A stretch of 25,647 bases of DNA, from positions 1-25,647 of IMG/VR virus record IMGVR_UViG_3300021961_000571. One strand, given 5' to 3'. Position 1 is the first letter of the stretch; each line of letters opens with the position of its first letter. The notes below the pieces were generated by a model that had not been told where the DNA came from, searched no databases, and was given only the letters and a program-made list of their open reading frames with translations. The position numbers and the translations under genes are program-made. The stretch comes from a virus. Shown here piece after piece: positions 6,603 to 13,168 of this stretch.

Positions 6603-7158
6603 TGAAGACACAGCTGTCGTCGACGAAGCCGCCGGGCACTGCGTCGAAGACGCAAGCTGCTTTCTTCTCTTCGCTGACGTACTCCAGCAGCTCCACCACC
6701 TGGGCCTGGCGGGGCTGAAAGGACATGCCAGCACCTGTGCCGCGGCTGGGCCACGGATAGATGTCAAAGCCAATGATCACCTTGGAGCCATTGCCTACCA
6801 GGCGCTTGGCGTCCCAGGGGTTGCGGGCGCTGTCAAAGACAGAGGGACCTTCGCTCTTGGTGCCGTCCTTGCGGGTCCACTGGGGCAGCTTGAAGCTGAC
6901 CACCGTGCGGGAGCGAGGGTTCTCAGAGTCGGGCTTGGCGGGGAACCAGTTGCTGGACTTCTTGGTTTCCCCGTGAAAGTCCTTGTAGCGGCCTTCCATC
7001 TCTTCGATCCACGCCATGTGGACCTTGTTGTCGTTGTCCAGAAGAAGTTCAACGCTCCAGCTGGGGGGCTTGGAGGGGTCGAACTTGTTTTCCCGGGCAT
7101 CACCGAGGAGCTTGAACCAGCGGCACTCTGCAAGAGGAGTGACGAGAAGCTGCGGCAT
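6589..7158 (-). CDS. T7 gp2.5-like single-stranded DNA-binding protein
   Basis: 189 residues. Recognised by the pattern of phage gp2.5-like OB-fold proteins: an N-terminal strand with a FDPSKPPSWSVELLLDN segment, a middle TVVSFKLPQW, and a C-terminal GNGSKVIIGFDIYPW...GAGMSFQPRQAQVVELLEYV. The strongly acidic C-terminal tail of T7 gp2.5 is weak here (the end is VDDSCVFNAAG). It probably coats ssDNA at the fork and partners the primase/helicase encoded downstream. The start lies 2 nt after an ACCACGACCA leader motif, and no classical Shine-Dalgarno is present. Confidence 0.8.
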   Translation of the reverse strand: MPQLLVTPLAECRWFKLLGDARENKFDPSKPPSWSVELLLDNDNKVHMAWIEEMEGRYKDFHGETKKSSNWFPAKPDSENPRSRTVVSFKLPQWTRKDGTKSEGPSVFDSARNPWDAKRLVGNGSKVIIGFDIYPWPSRGTGAGMSFQPRQAQVVELLEYVSEEKKAACVFDAVPGGFVDDSCVFNAAG

Positions 7159-7160
7159 GT

Positions 7161-7170
7161 TGGTCGTGGT
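7161..7170 (-). promoter_or_regulatory. ACCACGACCA leader motif of the SSB gene
   Basis: One of seven perfect copies of this 10-mer in the window, all in leftward orientation. Here it lies 2 nt before the SSB start codon, in place of a Shine-Dalgarno sequence. Confidence 0.55.
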
Positions 7171-7193
7171 CTGCTGCGAAACGCCTCACGAAA

Positions 7194-7209
7194 GTAGCGG
7201 GAGTGCTAC
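7194..7209 (-). terminator. Small hairpin between RNA polymerase and SSB genes
   Basis: GTAGC (7194-7198) and GCTAC (7205-7209) form a 5-bp stem with a 6-nt loop. On the leftward strand the stem is followed by TTTCG. It may be a weak attenuating terminator or processing site separating RNA polymerase from the replication genes. Confidence 0.3.
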
Positions 7210-7235
7210 GGGGGCGGAAGGGTCATAGAGGAGTC

Positions 7236-9647
7236 TCATGAGTACAAGTACGGGTTTGACCCAATGAGTCCCACCTGCAGCGTGCCGACATAAGGAGGCT
7301 CAGGCAGCGGGATCCCAGTCACCAACTGGACTTCTTCCCTGAATACAGCCAGCCAGTTGGTCCGAAACATGCCTGCGTAACCGTGCAGCAAACTCGTATG
7401 AAGGACTGTTGCATCTCCCATATGAGTTGCGAAGCAGTCGTGATTCGTGAGCAGCGGCATCCCGAGCGATACACCCCTCTGGATGATCTGCTGGCACAGG
7501 GCCGCATCGAAGCCATGGGTGAAGTTGGCGCCGATGCCCTTGTTCGCCTGCGTTGCTGACAGCGGGGCGTCGATCGGCTGGTCCTGCATCGTGATGCTGA
7601 TCTTTTTGCCGAACAGCAGCGTCTCCACCCTGCGCCTGGTGGGCTCCCGGTCGGCCAGCCGCATGGGCCAGCCCATTGGTGTTGTCCACTCCAGGGGATA
7701 GCCCGCCGTCATCACCTTGCGGCACACCTGCTTGAGCCACTTCTTCACCTCCAAGCAGGGCGCCACCTCCTGCTTGAGCTCGGCCCACAGGTGGCTGGCG
7801 AGGTACTTGCTGGGAACGGCTACCCGGTAGGCGTATTCATCCAGCGGCACGTAGCCCAGGTGTCGATCGAGGGCATCCACCAGCCCATCGCAGAGGCTCA
7901 TGTAGCTGCCCCCGTAGGGCGTCGCCAGCACCGGCCCCTTCACCAGGCCGCGGTCGATGCCACGGGCCAGCCAGAGCTCAGCCAGTGCCCTCTCCTTCTC
8001 GTCGCCCAGCTCCAGGTCGGCGGTCAACCGCTGCACCACCTTCTCGGCGATCACCGTGTAGAGATCGCGGGGCGTGGTGCCGAAGACGTTGCACAGGCGG
8101 GCTGTCTTGGCGTCCCGCACAAGCGTCGCCAGGATCCCGCAGCCACTGGTGGTCTGGTCAAAACGGATCGGCACCCCGCTGTAGCCCGTGTCCAGTGCCT
8201 GCTTCAGCCCGCGGCATAGCTGCAGGAACTGCCAGGGATCCTTGGCTCCACGCCATAGCTCCAGCCGGCCCAGCGGGTCCTCGGCCGCGGCAACCATGGC
8301 GTCCTTGGCCTTCTCCCCCCACCGCAGGCGCTCATGCCAATGGTCACGGCTCAGGCCGTAGTGCCCTGCTGCTGCCTTGAGGATCCACTGGATCCCCTCG
8401 TCGGTGGCCGGGGCCTGCTGCTCAAACGACAGCAGCGACTTCTCGGTGTCCGGTCCTTGGTGCGTGCAGTATTTGTTGCCCGTGTAGATCCGGCCTCTGT
8501 GGTCTGCGTGGTACGCCTGCCAGACGGTGCGGCCGGCCAGCTCCTCAGCCATCTGCAGCGCTCGCTCGATCCGCACTCGCCGGACCCTGTTCTGCTCGCG
8601 GTCTCGGTGGGCCATGGCTGCCAGTCGGTTCCGGGTGCGCAGCTCCTCTGCTGTGGGGCTGTCGCCCAGGCGCTCGGGTACTTCCATCGGCGCCCTGCCG
8701 CAGGGGAACAGGCCGTCGATGCCGTTCTCCCAGGCCGTGCGCTGCAGCTGCACCATCTCTGCGTCCACCACCAGGGGCGTGGCCTGCAGGTGGTTGATCC
8801 CATCAACAAAGACAGAGAGGTCGGCCTCTCGGTAGTGATCAATGGCGCTGCCGTCCTTCTCCTCGTTGTCCTGGATCGGCACCCGGATGATGCACTCCTC
8901 ATTGCCCAGCACCCCGCCGCCATAGAGGGTTGGCCACGCCACGGGAGGACAGACCATGGCCGAGTGCGCCACGCTGTAGACCCGCTGCGGGCAGTTGCGA
9001 ATGAACTCCTCAGCCTCTGCTGTGGGCAGCACGAAGCGGGGGCTGGTCCTGCCCACCCGATGCTTGACCACCCGCAGCAAGGGCAGCGACTGCAGGATGT
9101 GATCGAGCAGGAACCGTCCAACGTGCAGCCGCGAGAGGTCGTTCCATGCGGGGATGGGGCAGCCCAGCTCCTGCATCACCTGCTTGCTGGCCAGCCGCCT
9201 GCGGCTCATGCCCTCACGCATCAGTCGGCGAAGCTCAAGCGGGCTCTTCTTGTCGAGCCGCATCAGCCGCGTCTCGTCCTCGATCGCCTTGCCCAGGTTC
9301 TGACAGAAGGTGGGCAGCCGCTGCTTGCGGCTTAGCTGGTCGATCGTCGCCACCAGGCCGACCGCTGCAATGTGATGCACCCCCTTGAAGGGATCAAAGA
9401 AGGGGATCGCTGCGCCATTGACCCTGGCCTTGGTCGGGTCCAGCAGGAAGTCCTCGAACGTGCTCTCTAAGGCCGCGGCCAGGTCTTCAAGGAACCGGCT
9501 GTAGAGCTCCTGGCCGTAGGGCAGGGCTGACTCCTTGCCCAGCTCCTTGATCCGGCGATGGCTCGATGCGTTGGCCTGCCTTGCTCTGTCTTCCGCCTTC
9601 CTTTGTCTTGCAAGTTGCTCGTCTTGCGGACTGCGGAACACTTGCAT
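7236..9647 (-). CDS. T7-like single-subunit DNA-dependent RNA polymerase
   Basis: 803 residues (T7 gp1 is 883). Conserved elements in order: DHRGRIY (382-388); motif A Asp497 in RFDQTTSGCG; motif B Arg566, Lys570 and Tyr578 in RGLVKGPVLATPYGG with the exact T7 spacing (R627, K631, Y639); GANFTHGFDAAL with His711; motif C His736-Asp737 in TNHDCFATHMGD. All catalytic residues are present, so the enzyme should be active and transcribe phage genes from its own promoters. The C-terminus is NPYLYS rather than T7 FAFA. The ATG at 9647 has no Shine-Dalgarno, and the first codons lie within the CTTGCA repeat region. It is the first gene after integrase and tRNA-Leu in the leftward direction. Confidence 0.95.
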   Translation of the reverse strand: MQVFRSPQDEQLARQRKAEDRARQANASSHRRIKELGKESALPYGQELYSRFLEDLAAALESTFEDFLLDPTKARVNGAAIPFFDPFKGVHHIAAVGLVATIDQLSRKQRLPTFCQNLGKAIEDETRLMRLDKKSPLELRRLMREGMSRRRLASKQVMQELGCPIPAWNDLSRLHVGRFLLDHILQSLPLLRVVKHRVGRTSPRFVLPTAEAEEFIRNCPQRVYSVAHSAMVCPPVAWPTLYGGGVLGNEECIIRVPIQDNEEKDGSAIDHYREADLSVFVDGINHLQATPLVVDAEMVQLQRTAWENGIDGLFPCGRAPMEVPERLGDSPTAEELRTRNRLAAMAHRDREQNRVRRVRIERALQMAEELAGRTVWQAYHADHRGRIYTGNKYCTHQGPDTEKSLLSFEQQAPATDEGIQWILKAAAGHYGLSRDHWHERLRWGEKAKDAMVAAAEDPLGRLELWRGAKDPWQFLQLCRGLKQALDTGYSGVPIRFDQTTSGCGILATLVRDAKTARLCNVFGTTPRDLYTVIAEKVVQRLTADLELGDEKERALAELWLARGIDRGLVKGPVLATPYGGSYMSLCDGLVDALDRHLGYVPLDEYAYRVAVPSKYLASHLWAELKQEVAPCLEVKKWLKQVCRKVMTAGYPLEWTTPMGWPMRLADREPTRRRVETLLFGKKISITMQDQPIDAPLSATQANKGIGANFTHGFDAALCQQIIQRGVSLGMPLLTNHDCFATHMGDATVLHTSLLHGYAGMFRTNWLAVFREEVQLVTGIPLPEPPYVGTLQVGLIGSNPYLYS

Positions 9648-9846
9648 GGGCTTGCAGCACGGCTTGCAGCTGCAAGTTATCCACTACGCGGGTGTAGACC
9701 CACCCTTAATAACGCCGCAGGCCTGTGGAACTGTTGCTCTGCAGGGGTGTAGACACCATCCACTGCGGATTTTAAGAGCACAGAGGCGGCTGCCCTGCAA
9801 GGGGTCTGGTCTCAACTTGCAGGAGCTTGCTTGCACTTGCTGCAAG
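9607..9846 (-). repeat. Iteron-like CTTGCA/TGCAAG repeat cluster
   Basis: CTTGCA or its complement occurs ten times in 240 bp (starting at 9607, 9609, 9641, 9651, 9663, 9671, 9796, 9816, 9830, 9841). About 0.1 would be expected by chance. Some copies form palindromes: CTTGCAAG at 9607-9614 and CTTGC-TGCAAG at 9836-9846. The cluster starts inside the RNA polymerase N-terminal codons and runs to 36 bp before tRNA-Leu. Two related elements sit between: GGGT-GTAG-ACCC (9690-9701) and GGTGT-AG-ACACC (9746-9757), sharing GTGTAGAC. Candidate roles are a replication origin, arm-type integrase sites of attP, or operators for RNA polymerase expression. Confidence 0.7.
9677..9685 (+). promoter_or_regulatory. 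DnaA-box-like sequence TTATCCACT
   Basis: TTATCCACT differs from the bacterial DnaA box consensus TTAT(C/A)CACA only in the last base. Weaker relatives in the opposite orientation lie at 9858-9866 (TGTGGACTC) and 9867-9875 (TGTGGACTT), a direct tandem 9-mer just outside the tRNA 3' end. These occur within or beside the CTTGCA cluster and fit an origin, but could also be integrase arm sites. Confidence 0.35.
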
Positions 9847-9881
9847 TTTCTAAAAGCTGTGGACTCTGTGGACTTTTTCTA

Positions 9882-9965
9882 TGGGACCAGAGGGACTTGA
9901 ACCCTCACCTCCGTACGGAGAACGCATTTTAAGTGCGGCGCGTCTACCAATTCCGCCATGGTCCC
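9882..9965 (-). tRNA. tRNA-Leu(UAA): tRNA-Leu (anticodon UAA), complete and intronless
   Basis: A full 84-nt tRNA. The acceptor stem GGGACCA/TGGTCCC has 7 bp with discriminator A73 at 9882. The D arm contains GAATTGGTAGACGC. The anticodon loop CTTAAAA gives anticodon UAA. The long class II variable arm TTCTCCGTACGGAG identifies Leu. The T arm is GAGGG-TTCAAGT-CCCTC. The 27-43 pair of the anticodon stem is a C-U mismatch. CCA is not encoded. Unlike many cyanobacterial tRNA-Leu(UAA) genes it has no group I intron. It lies 14 bp beyond the integrase stop on the same strand. Confidence 0.93.
9882..9965 (-). other. Candidate phage attachment site (attP) within tRNA-Leu
   Basis: Tyrosine integrases commonly use tRNA genes, and attP normally lies beside int. 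In the cyanopodovirus P-SSP7 a segment identical to part of host tRNA-Leu was reported downstream of int. The same arrangement is seen here with a whole tRNA. The core crossover cannot be placed without the host attB sequence. The repeats at 9796-9875 could be one arm. Confidence 0.45.
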
Positions 9966-9979
9966 GTGCCGGCATCCTC

Positions 9980-11008
9980 TCACCAGGAGGAGGAGCTGGC
10001 GACCAGTGCCTCGTAGCAGTCATCCAAGCGGCTCGTATCCATGTGGATGTAGCGCTCGCAGGTCTTGGTCCCCCGGTGGCCGAGCCAGGCCGCGATCTGC
10101 AGCGTCGTCCTACCGGCCATGCCCATACGAGTGCCGCAGGTGTGCCGTAGCTGGTGGATGGGGCGAGGGATGCTGATGTCGCACATCTGCATCGCCCTCT
10201 CTACCTGCCAGTTGAAGGCGTCATAGGTGATGTTCCATACGCGCAGCCGAGGGGATGGCGGCATGTATGGCGTGATCGCGTCAATGGCCCGGGGCGTCAT
10301 GCGCAGGACCCTGTTGCCCTCCTTGTTGTCCCGCTTGGCCTTGAAGAACTCGACCACGCCTTTCTTGAGATCAACGTGCTTGCCGAGGATGCGCTCGCAC
10401 TCGCTGAAGCGCGGGCCCATCTCCACCATGAAGACGACCAAGGCCTCCTCCTGGTGGTGGCCGCGGCGGCGCAGGTTGTCGCAGACCATGCGCAGCTCGT
10501 CTGGCGTCCAGATCCGCTCTTGGATGTTGTCTGCCGTGAGCCGCTGCTTGGCAAGCGGTGGCAGGGACATGGCCCCGCCCTCCTTGATGGCTGCCTCGCG
10601 CATCAGGTTGAGCTTGCAGAGCTTGTTTTTGATGGTCGAGGCGGCGTTGTCCTTGCGCTTCAGGTGCTCGACCAGCCTCTCAACGTCCTTAGCCGTGATC
10701 TCCTGCACGGGCGTGCTCATGCCGAAGAACTCAGCCACCTCGCGGGCATAGATCAAAGAGCTGCGCTCGCTGCGCATCCCCTCGAAATGGGCCTCCAGGT
10801 AGGGCATGGCGTCGGCCACCGTGTAGCCCTGACGCTTGCGGCGTGGTGTGTGCGGCTCTGGCGCGCGCAGCAGATCAGCCAGGCGTTGTTCTGCGTGCTT
10901 TTTGCTGTCGCAGTACAGCTGGCTGCGCTTGCCGTCGTCGAAATGAACGTTGAGAACCCACTGGCCATTCGACCGGTGGGTGATCCTCCATTGAACGGGG
11001 GCTGTCAT
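9980..11008 (-). CDS. int: Tyrosine-family site-specific integrase
   Basis: 342 residues. An N-terminal arm-binding/SAM-like region (about 60-150, with YTVADAMPYLEAHF and TAKDVERLVEHLKRK) precedes the catalytic domain. Active-site residues: Arg200 (MGPRFSECERI), Lys223 or Lys225 (FFKAKRDN), His285 and Arg288 (IHQLRHTCGTRM), His311 (AAWLGHRGTKT) and nucleophile Tyr320 (CERYIHMDT). All are intact, so it should be active. It catalyses integration and probably excision at the adjacent tRNA-Leu. No excisionase is recognised. An ACCACGACCA motif lies 31 nt upstream of the start, overlapping the stop of the regulator gene. Confidence 0.93.
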   Translation of the reverse strand: MTAPVQWRITHRSNGQWVLNVHFDDGKRSQLYCDSKKHAEQRLADLLRAPEPHTPRRKRQGYTVADAMPYLEAHFEGMRSERSSLIYAREVAEFFGMSTPVQEITAKDVERLVEHLKRKDNAASTIKNKLCKLNLMREAAIKEGGAMSLPPLAKQRLTADNIQERIWTPDELRMVCDNLRRRGHHQEEALVVFMVEMGPRFSECERILGKHVDLKKGVVEFFKAKRDNKEGNRVLRMTPRAIDAITPYMPPSPRLRVWNITYDAFNWQVERAMQMCDISIPRPIHQLRHTCGTRMGMAGRTTLQIAAWLGHRGTKTCERYIHMDTSRLDDCYEALVASSSSW

Positions 11009-11039
11009 GTTGTCTGCGCCTAAGCCCGGCGCGTGAGGG

Positions 11040-11049
11040 TGGTCGTGGT
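11040..11049 (-). promoter_or_regulatory. ACCACGACCA motif upstream of integrase
   Basis: A perfect copy of the leftward leader motif. It overlaps the last base of the stop codon of the 11049-11369 regulator and lies 31 nt before the integrase ATG. Confidence 0.45.
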
Positions 11050-11369
11050 TAAGCGACCGCGGCCAGTGCCCTCTTCACTGCTGCTCCCTTCTTGCTGAGG
11101 CGGACGAGGTATCGCCGCCCCTCGCGTGGGTCAATCACGACTTCCACGATGCCAAGGCAGGACTTGCGGTGTCGGGCGTGTTCGCCAAGCGAGTTGACGA
11201 TCCGACTGGCCGAGGCGTTGCTTATCTCGAAGCGGTCCTGTATCTGCTTGTACGTGCAGGCCTCCTCTTGCGCAATGAAGAGGAACACTTGCGCGTGATG
11301 GAGCGGCAGAGCGCCCGGATCCAGAGACCCGAGAACCTCCAAAGCTCTGTCCAGTTGATCCAAATCCAT
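11049..11369 (-). CDS. MarR-like winged helix-turn-helix regulator
   Basis: 106 residues. A winged-helix domain fills most of the protein: HAQVFLFIAQEEACTYKQIQ, then DRFEISNASASRIVNSLGEH as recognition helix, and a beta wing IVEVVIDPREGRRYLVRLSK, then KGAAVKRAL. The DPREGRR wing and LSKKG end are typical of the MarR family. It lies directly upstream of int in the same direction and may control integrase expression or the lysis-lysogeny choice. A related protein is encoded at 11533-11886. ATG 11369 was taken as start; a coupled upstream frame overlaps it. Confidence 0.75.
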   Translation of the reverse strand: MDLDQLDRALEVLGSLDPGALPLHHAQVFLFIAQEEACTYKQIQDRFEISNASASRIVNSLGEHARHRKSCLGIVEVVIDPREGRRYLVRLSKKGAAVKRALAAVA

Positions 11370-11533
11370 GGCTGAGGGGTCCTCCGCTGCTCCCGTTCAA
11401 GGGAAACAACCATACGAGGTCGCAGCGAATCTCGCACGCCATGGACGGAAATGCTGTAACCAACAGCGCGTGTTATCACTGCTGCCGAAGCCAGCAGGAC
11501 AGCCGCGGTCCCGCAAAAGATCATACGAGCCAT
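11222..11533 (-). CDS. Possible small membrane protein overlapping the regulator gene (doubtful)
   Basis: The ATG at 11533 overlaps the TGA of the upstream winged-helix gene (TGATG), as at many junctions here. The N-terminus looks like a signal or TM segment (MARMIFCGTAAVLLASAAVI). The frame then runs 148 nt into the MarR-like gene, where it has the look of a shadow reading (RSITRKCSSSLRKRRPARTS). Either a short membrane gene was extended by a frameshift or mutation, or the segment only bridges two real genes. Without it the 163-bp gap 11370-11532 is empty. Confidence 0.3.
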   Translation of the reverse strand: MARMIFCGTAAVLLASAAVITRAVGYSISVHGVRDSLRPRMVVSLEREQRRTPQPWIWINWTELWRFSGLWIRALCRSITRKCSSSLRKRRPARTSRYRTASR

Positions 11534-11886
11534 CACTCGCCAGGGGCCTGGAAATCTACAACTACGGGGGCGAGGATTTCCCTCCCCCTAGCGGTTAAAT
11601 GCACCCGGTATCCCTTGGATTGCGGGCGTCTGCGGCGTTGTAGAAGATGCAGATCGGGGCAGACCACCCGCTCGCGGCGCCGGTCGTACCAGGGCGTCAT
11701 GCTCAGCACGGCCCGGTTGACGGTTCCGTTCTGCGCTCCGGTGGCAACAGTCAGCTCCTCGATAGTTCGTGGCCGTTCAGCTACGTGCAGCAGGACTTCT
11801 ACGGCCAATAGGCCGAGCGTCTTTTGCCCGTAGCCGTTCCGCAGCTGCCGCAGCAGCCGGCTCATTTCCGTCGTCATCTTTTCCAT
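11533..11886 (-). CDS. Second winged helix-turn-helix regulator (MarR-like)
   Basis: 117 residues from ATG 11886, whose first base is the last base of the preceding TGA; a GTG one codon earlier is possible. Domain order: dimer-type helix (EMSRLLRQLRNGYGQKTLGL), HTH (EVLLHVAERPRTIEELTVAT, then GAQNGTVNRAVLSM), wing (RRPQSKGYRVHLTARGREIL). The YRVHLTARG end is MarR-like. It resembles the 11049-11369 product in size, layout and position, although identity is low. It is probably a phage regulator of early/lysogeny genes. Confidence 0.7.
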   Translation of the reverse strand: MEKMTTEMSRLLRQLRNGYGQKTLGLLAVEVLLHVAERPRTIEELTVATGAQNGTVNRAVLSMTPWYDRRRERVVCPDLHLLQRRRRPQSKGYRVHLTARGREILAPVVVDFQAPGE

Positions 11887-12101
11887 CACTGAAAGGTGCC
11901 GTCGTCATCACGGCGGCGCATGATCTCGTCGATGATTCGCCGCTTCTCCTCTGGCGTGATCCGCCCGTCGCTCTGGCGCCTGCGGTAGGCGGCCAGATCC
12001 ATTGGCATCTCTTCCCGGCGGCCATCCTTGGTGCCCTTGCGGGTCACGGCCCAGGCGACCAGCAGCACCCAGCCGCCAACCACCAGGCAGAAGCTCAGCA
12101 T
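11886..12101 (-). CDS. Small membrane protein with SHOCT-like C-terminus
   Basis: 71 residues with a strong ribosome binding site (GAGGAG, 5 nt before ATG 12101). Residues 1-19 are one TM helix (MLSFCLVVGGWVLLVAWAVT). The cytoplasmic part is basic and ends GRITPEEKRRIIDEIMRRRD, resembling the short SHOCT helix pair (G-I-T-EE-...II...L). The role is unknown. It lies in the lysogeny/accessory block and is coupled to the regulator downstream. Confidence 0.6.
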   Translation of the reverse strand: MLSFCLVVGGWVLLVAWAVTRKGTKDGRREEMPMDLAAYRRRQSDGRITPEEKRRIIDEIMRRRDDDGTFQ

Positions 12102-12232
12102 GGGTTCTCCTCGCGTTGCTTGCGGCGTTGTTGCTTGGGCTGTTCTTTGCCCTCTTGCTGCAGTCTGACCAGCTCCTCTAACGCAGCAGCGCAGCGGGCT
12201 AGGTCTCGTTCCCAGTTGGTGTCGTAGGTCAT
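12095..12232 (-). CDS. 45-residue hypothetical protein
   Basis: ATG 12232 lies 4 nt after the stop of the RlpA-like gene, and the stop overlaps the start of the membrane protein by 7 nt, so it fits the operon spacing exactly. The sequence begins MTYDTNWERDLARCAAALEE, continues as a helix (LVRLQQEGKEQ) and ends in a basic tail (PKQQRRKQREENPC). The AGGAG of the next gene lies within its last codons. No family is recognised. Confidence 0.5.
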   Translation of the reverse strand: MTYDTNWERDLARCAAALEELVRLQQEGKEQPKQQRRKQREENPC

Positions 12233-12236
12233 GGCG

Positions 12237-12557
12237 TCAGTGGCTGATTTGAACCCGGGCGATCCCGTCTAGCGGCACGCCCAGGCGGTGGGCGGCACCT
12301 GCTGAAAGGTCAATCGAATTGCACTCGCAGCGGTCTGTGATGGGCACTGTGAGGCTCCGGCCCTGGTGCCTGACCTGGACCCGCGTCCCGCAGGGCAGCC
12401 AGGGATGGGCGGCTGAGACGCCCCACCACTGGAAGGTCTGGCCGCAGTAGGTGACGCGGCCCTGAAACCACGGGTCGTAGACAGTGGCCGTCACCGGCCG
12501 GGCATTGGCTGGCGTAGCCAGCAGGGCGGCAACGGCCGCCAACAGAAGACGTTGCAT
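12237..12557 (-). CDS. Secreted RlpA-like double-psi beta-barrel protein
   Basis: 106 residues. Residues 1-19 are a signal peptide ending in a clean cleavage site (LLAAVAALLATPANA, then RPV). The rest is a DPBB domain of the RlpA type: TVYDPWFQGRVTYCGQTF, GVSAAHPWLPCGTRVQV, LTVPITDRCECNSIDLSAGA, then AHRLGVPLDGIARVQI. His51 (SAAH) and Asp75 (TDR) match residues important for lytic transglycosylase activity in RlpA. Cys38, Cys56, Cys77 and Cys79 could form periplasmic disulfides. It may cleave or remodel peptidoglycan, or alter the envelope of a lysogen. The start is 3 nt after an ACCACGACCA motif preceded by a hairpin. Confidence 0.75.
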   Translation of the reverse strand: MQRLLLAAVAALLATPANARPVTATVYDPWFQGRVTYCGQTFQWWGVSAAHPWLPCGTRVQVRHQGRSLTVPITDRCECNSIDLSAGAAHRLGVPLDGIARVQISH

Positions 12558-12560
12558 GGG

Positions 12561-12635
12561 TGGTCGTGGTTGGTGATCGGTGCGTGAGCACCGCAGGGAA
12601 AGGGCCAGCAGGTGCTGACCCGCTCCGGGCGGTGG
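12561..12635 (-). promoter_or_regulatory. Leader module (hairpin plus ACCACGACCA) of the RlpA-like gene
   Basis: ACCACGACCA at 12561-12570 is 3 nt before the start codon. A perfect hairpin GGTGC-GTGA-GCACC (12579-12592) lies 8 nt further upstream. The rest (CAGGGAAAGGG, CTCCGGGC) is recognisably similar to the leader at 13101-13168. Confidence 0.6.
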
Positions 12636-13097
12636 TCAAGGGCGAGCAAATTCCCGAACACTGCTTCGCAGTTGCCGGGCCTGCTCTTCCAGTTGCTCGG
12701 CTTCCTTCAGGGCTGCGTTCACGCCGTCTGCTGTGTAATCCGTCCGCCGCTGCCAGCCCTCGCCGATCGAGGTCAGCACCCCATCGGCCTCGTTGAACCG
12801 GGCCAGGTAGGCCTCGGCTTTCATGGCCGTTTTGGTATTGCGGACGGTTGCCAGGACTGACGTATAGGAGGCCGAGACGTTCAGCCACCAGTCGCCGTCT
12901 GGCTGGTTGTAACCGTGGTCTTTGCAGTAGGCGTCCAGCTGTTGCTGAAGCTTCTGGACGAAGCCCCCATACCCGGAAACCTTGCGGGCTTTCAGTCCCT
13001 GCCAGTCGGAAAGGATCCGCAGCAGGTGCCCCTCGATCTCGTTGGTCTGTGCGTTGATCGCGTTTTGCGCCGCGATTCGTTCGTCAGTGATGGTCAT
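12636..13097 (-). CDS. Hypothetical 153-residue helical protein
   Basis: Start chosen at ATG 13097 because the ACCACGACCA leader motif ends 3 nt before it. A longer frame to 13172 would run through the leader element and add a low-complexity Arg/Pro stretch. The protein is mostly helical with coiled-coil character (ERIAAQNAINAQTNEIEGHL and NAALKEAEQLEEQARQLRSS) and a central YCKDHGYNQPDGDWWLNVSA segment. No family is recognised. Confidence 0.55.
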   Translation of the reverse strand: MTITDERIAAQNAINAQTNEIEGHLLRILSDWQGLKARKVSGYGGFVQKLQQQLDAYCKDHGYNQPDGDWWLNVSASYTSVLATVRNTKTAMKAEAYLARFNEADGVLTSIGEGWQRRTDYTADGVNAALKEAEQLEEQARQLRSSVREFARP

Positions 13098-13100
13098 GGT

Positions 13101-13168
13101 TGGTCGTGGTCGTGGTCGGCTGCTTGAGGGCAGCAGGGAAGGGAGCAGGGCTCCCCTCCGGGCTGTCG
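13101..13168 (-). promoter_or_regulatory. Leader module (two hairpins plus ACCACGACCACGACCA)
   Basis: The motif is extended here by a CGACCA repeat. Hairpin GCTGC-TTGAGG-GCAGC (13119-13134) lies 8 nt from it and a second, GGGAGC-AGG-GCTCCC (13141-13155), behind that. Similar in order and wording to the leaders at 12561 and 13722. Confidence 0.6.

Noticed and set aside
8334-9335. Long rightward open frame (333 codons) opposite the RNA polymerase gene
   Set aside because: It lies entirely antisense to a gene with all catalytic motifs. The translation is His/Leu/Arg/Gln-rich and low in recognisable motifs, typical of a GC-rich antisense shadow.
9882-9965. Prophage-host junction (attL/attR) at the tRNA
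   Set aside because: Phage genes of the same T7-like set lie on both sides of the tRNA, so no host boundary is visible here.
10154-11023. Long rightward open frame opposite integrase
   Set aside because: Antisense to an intact integrase; composition is that of a shadow frame with no motifs.
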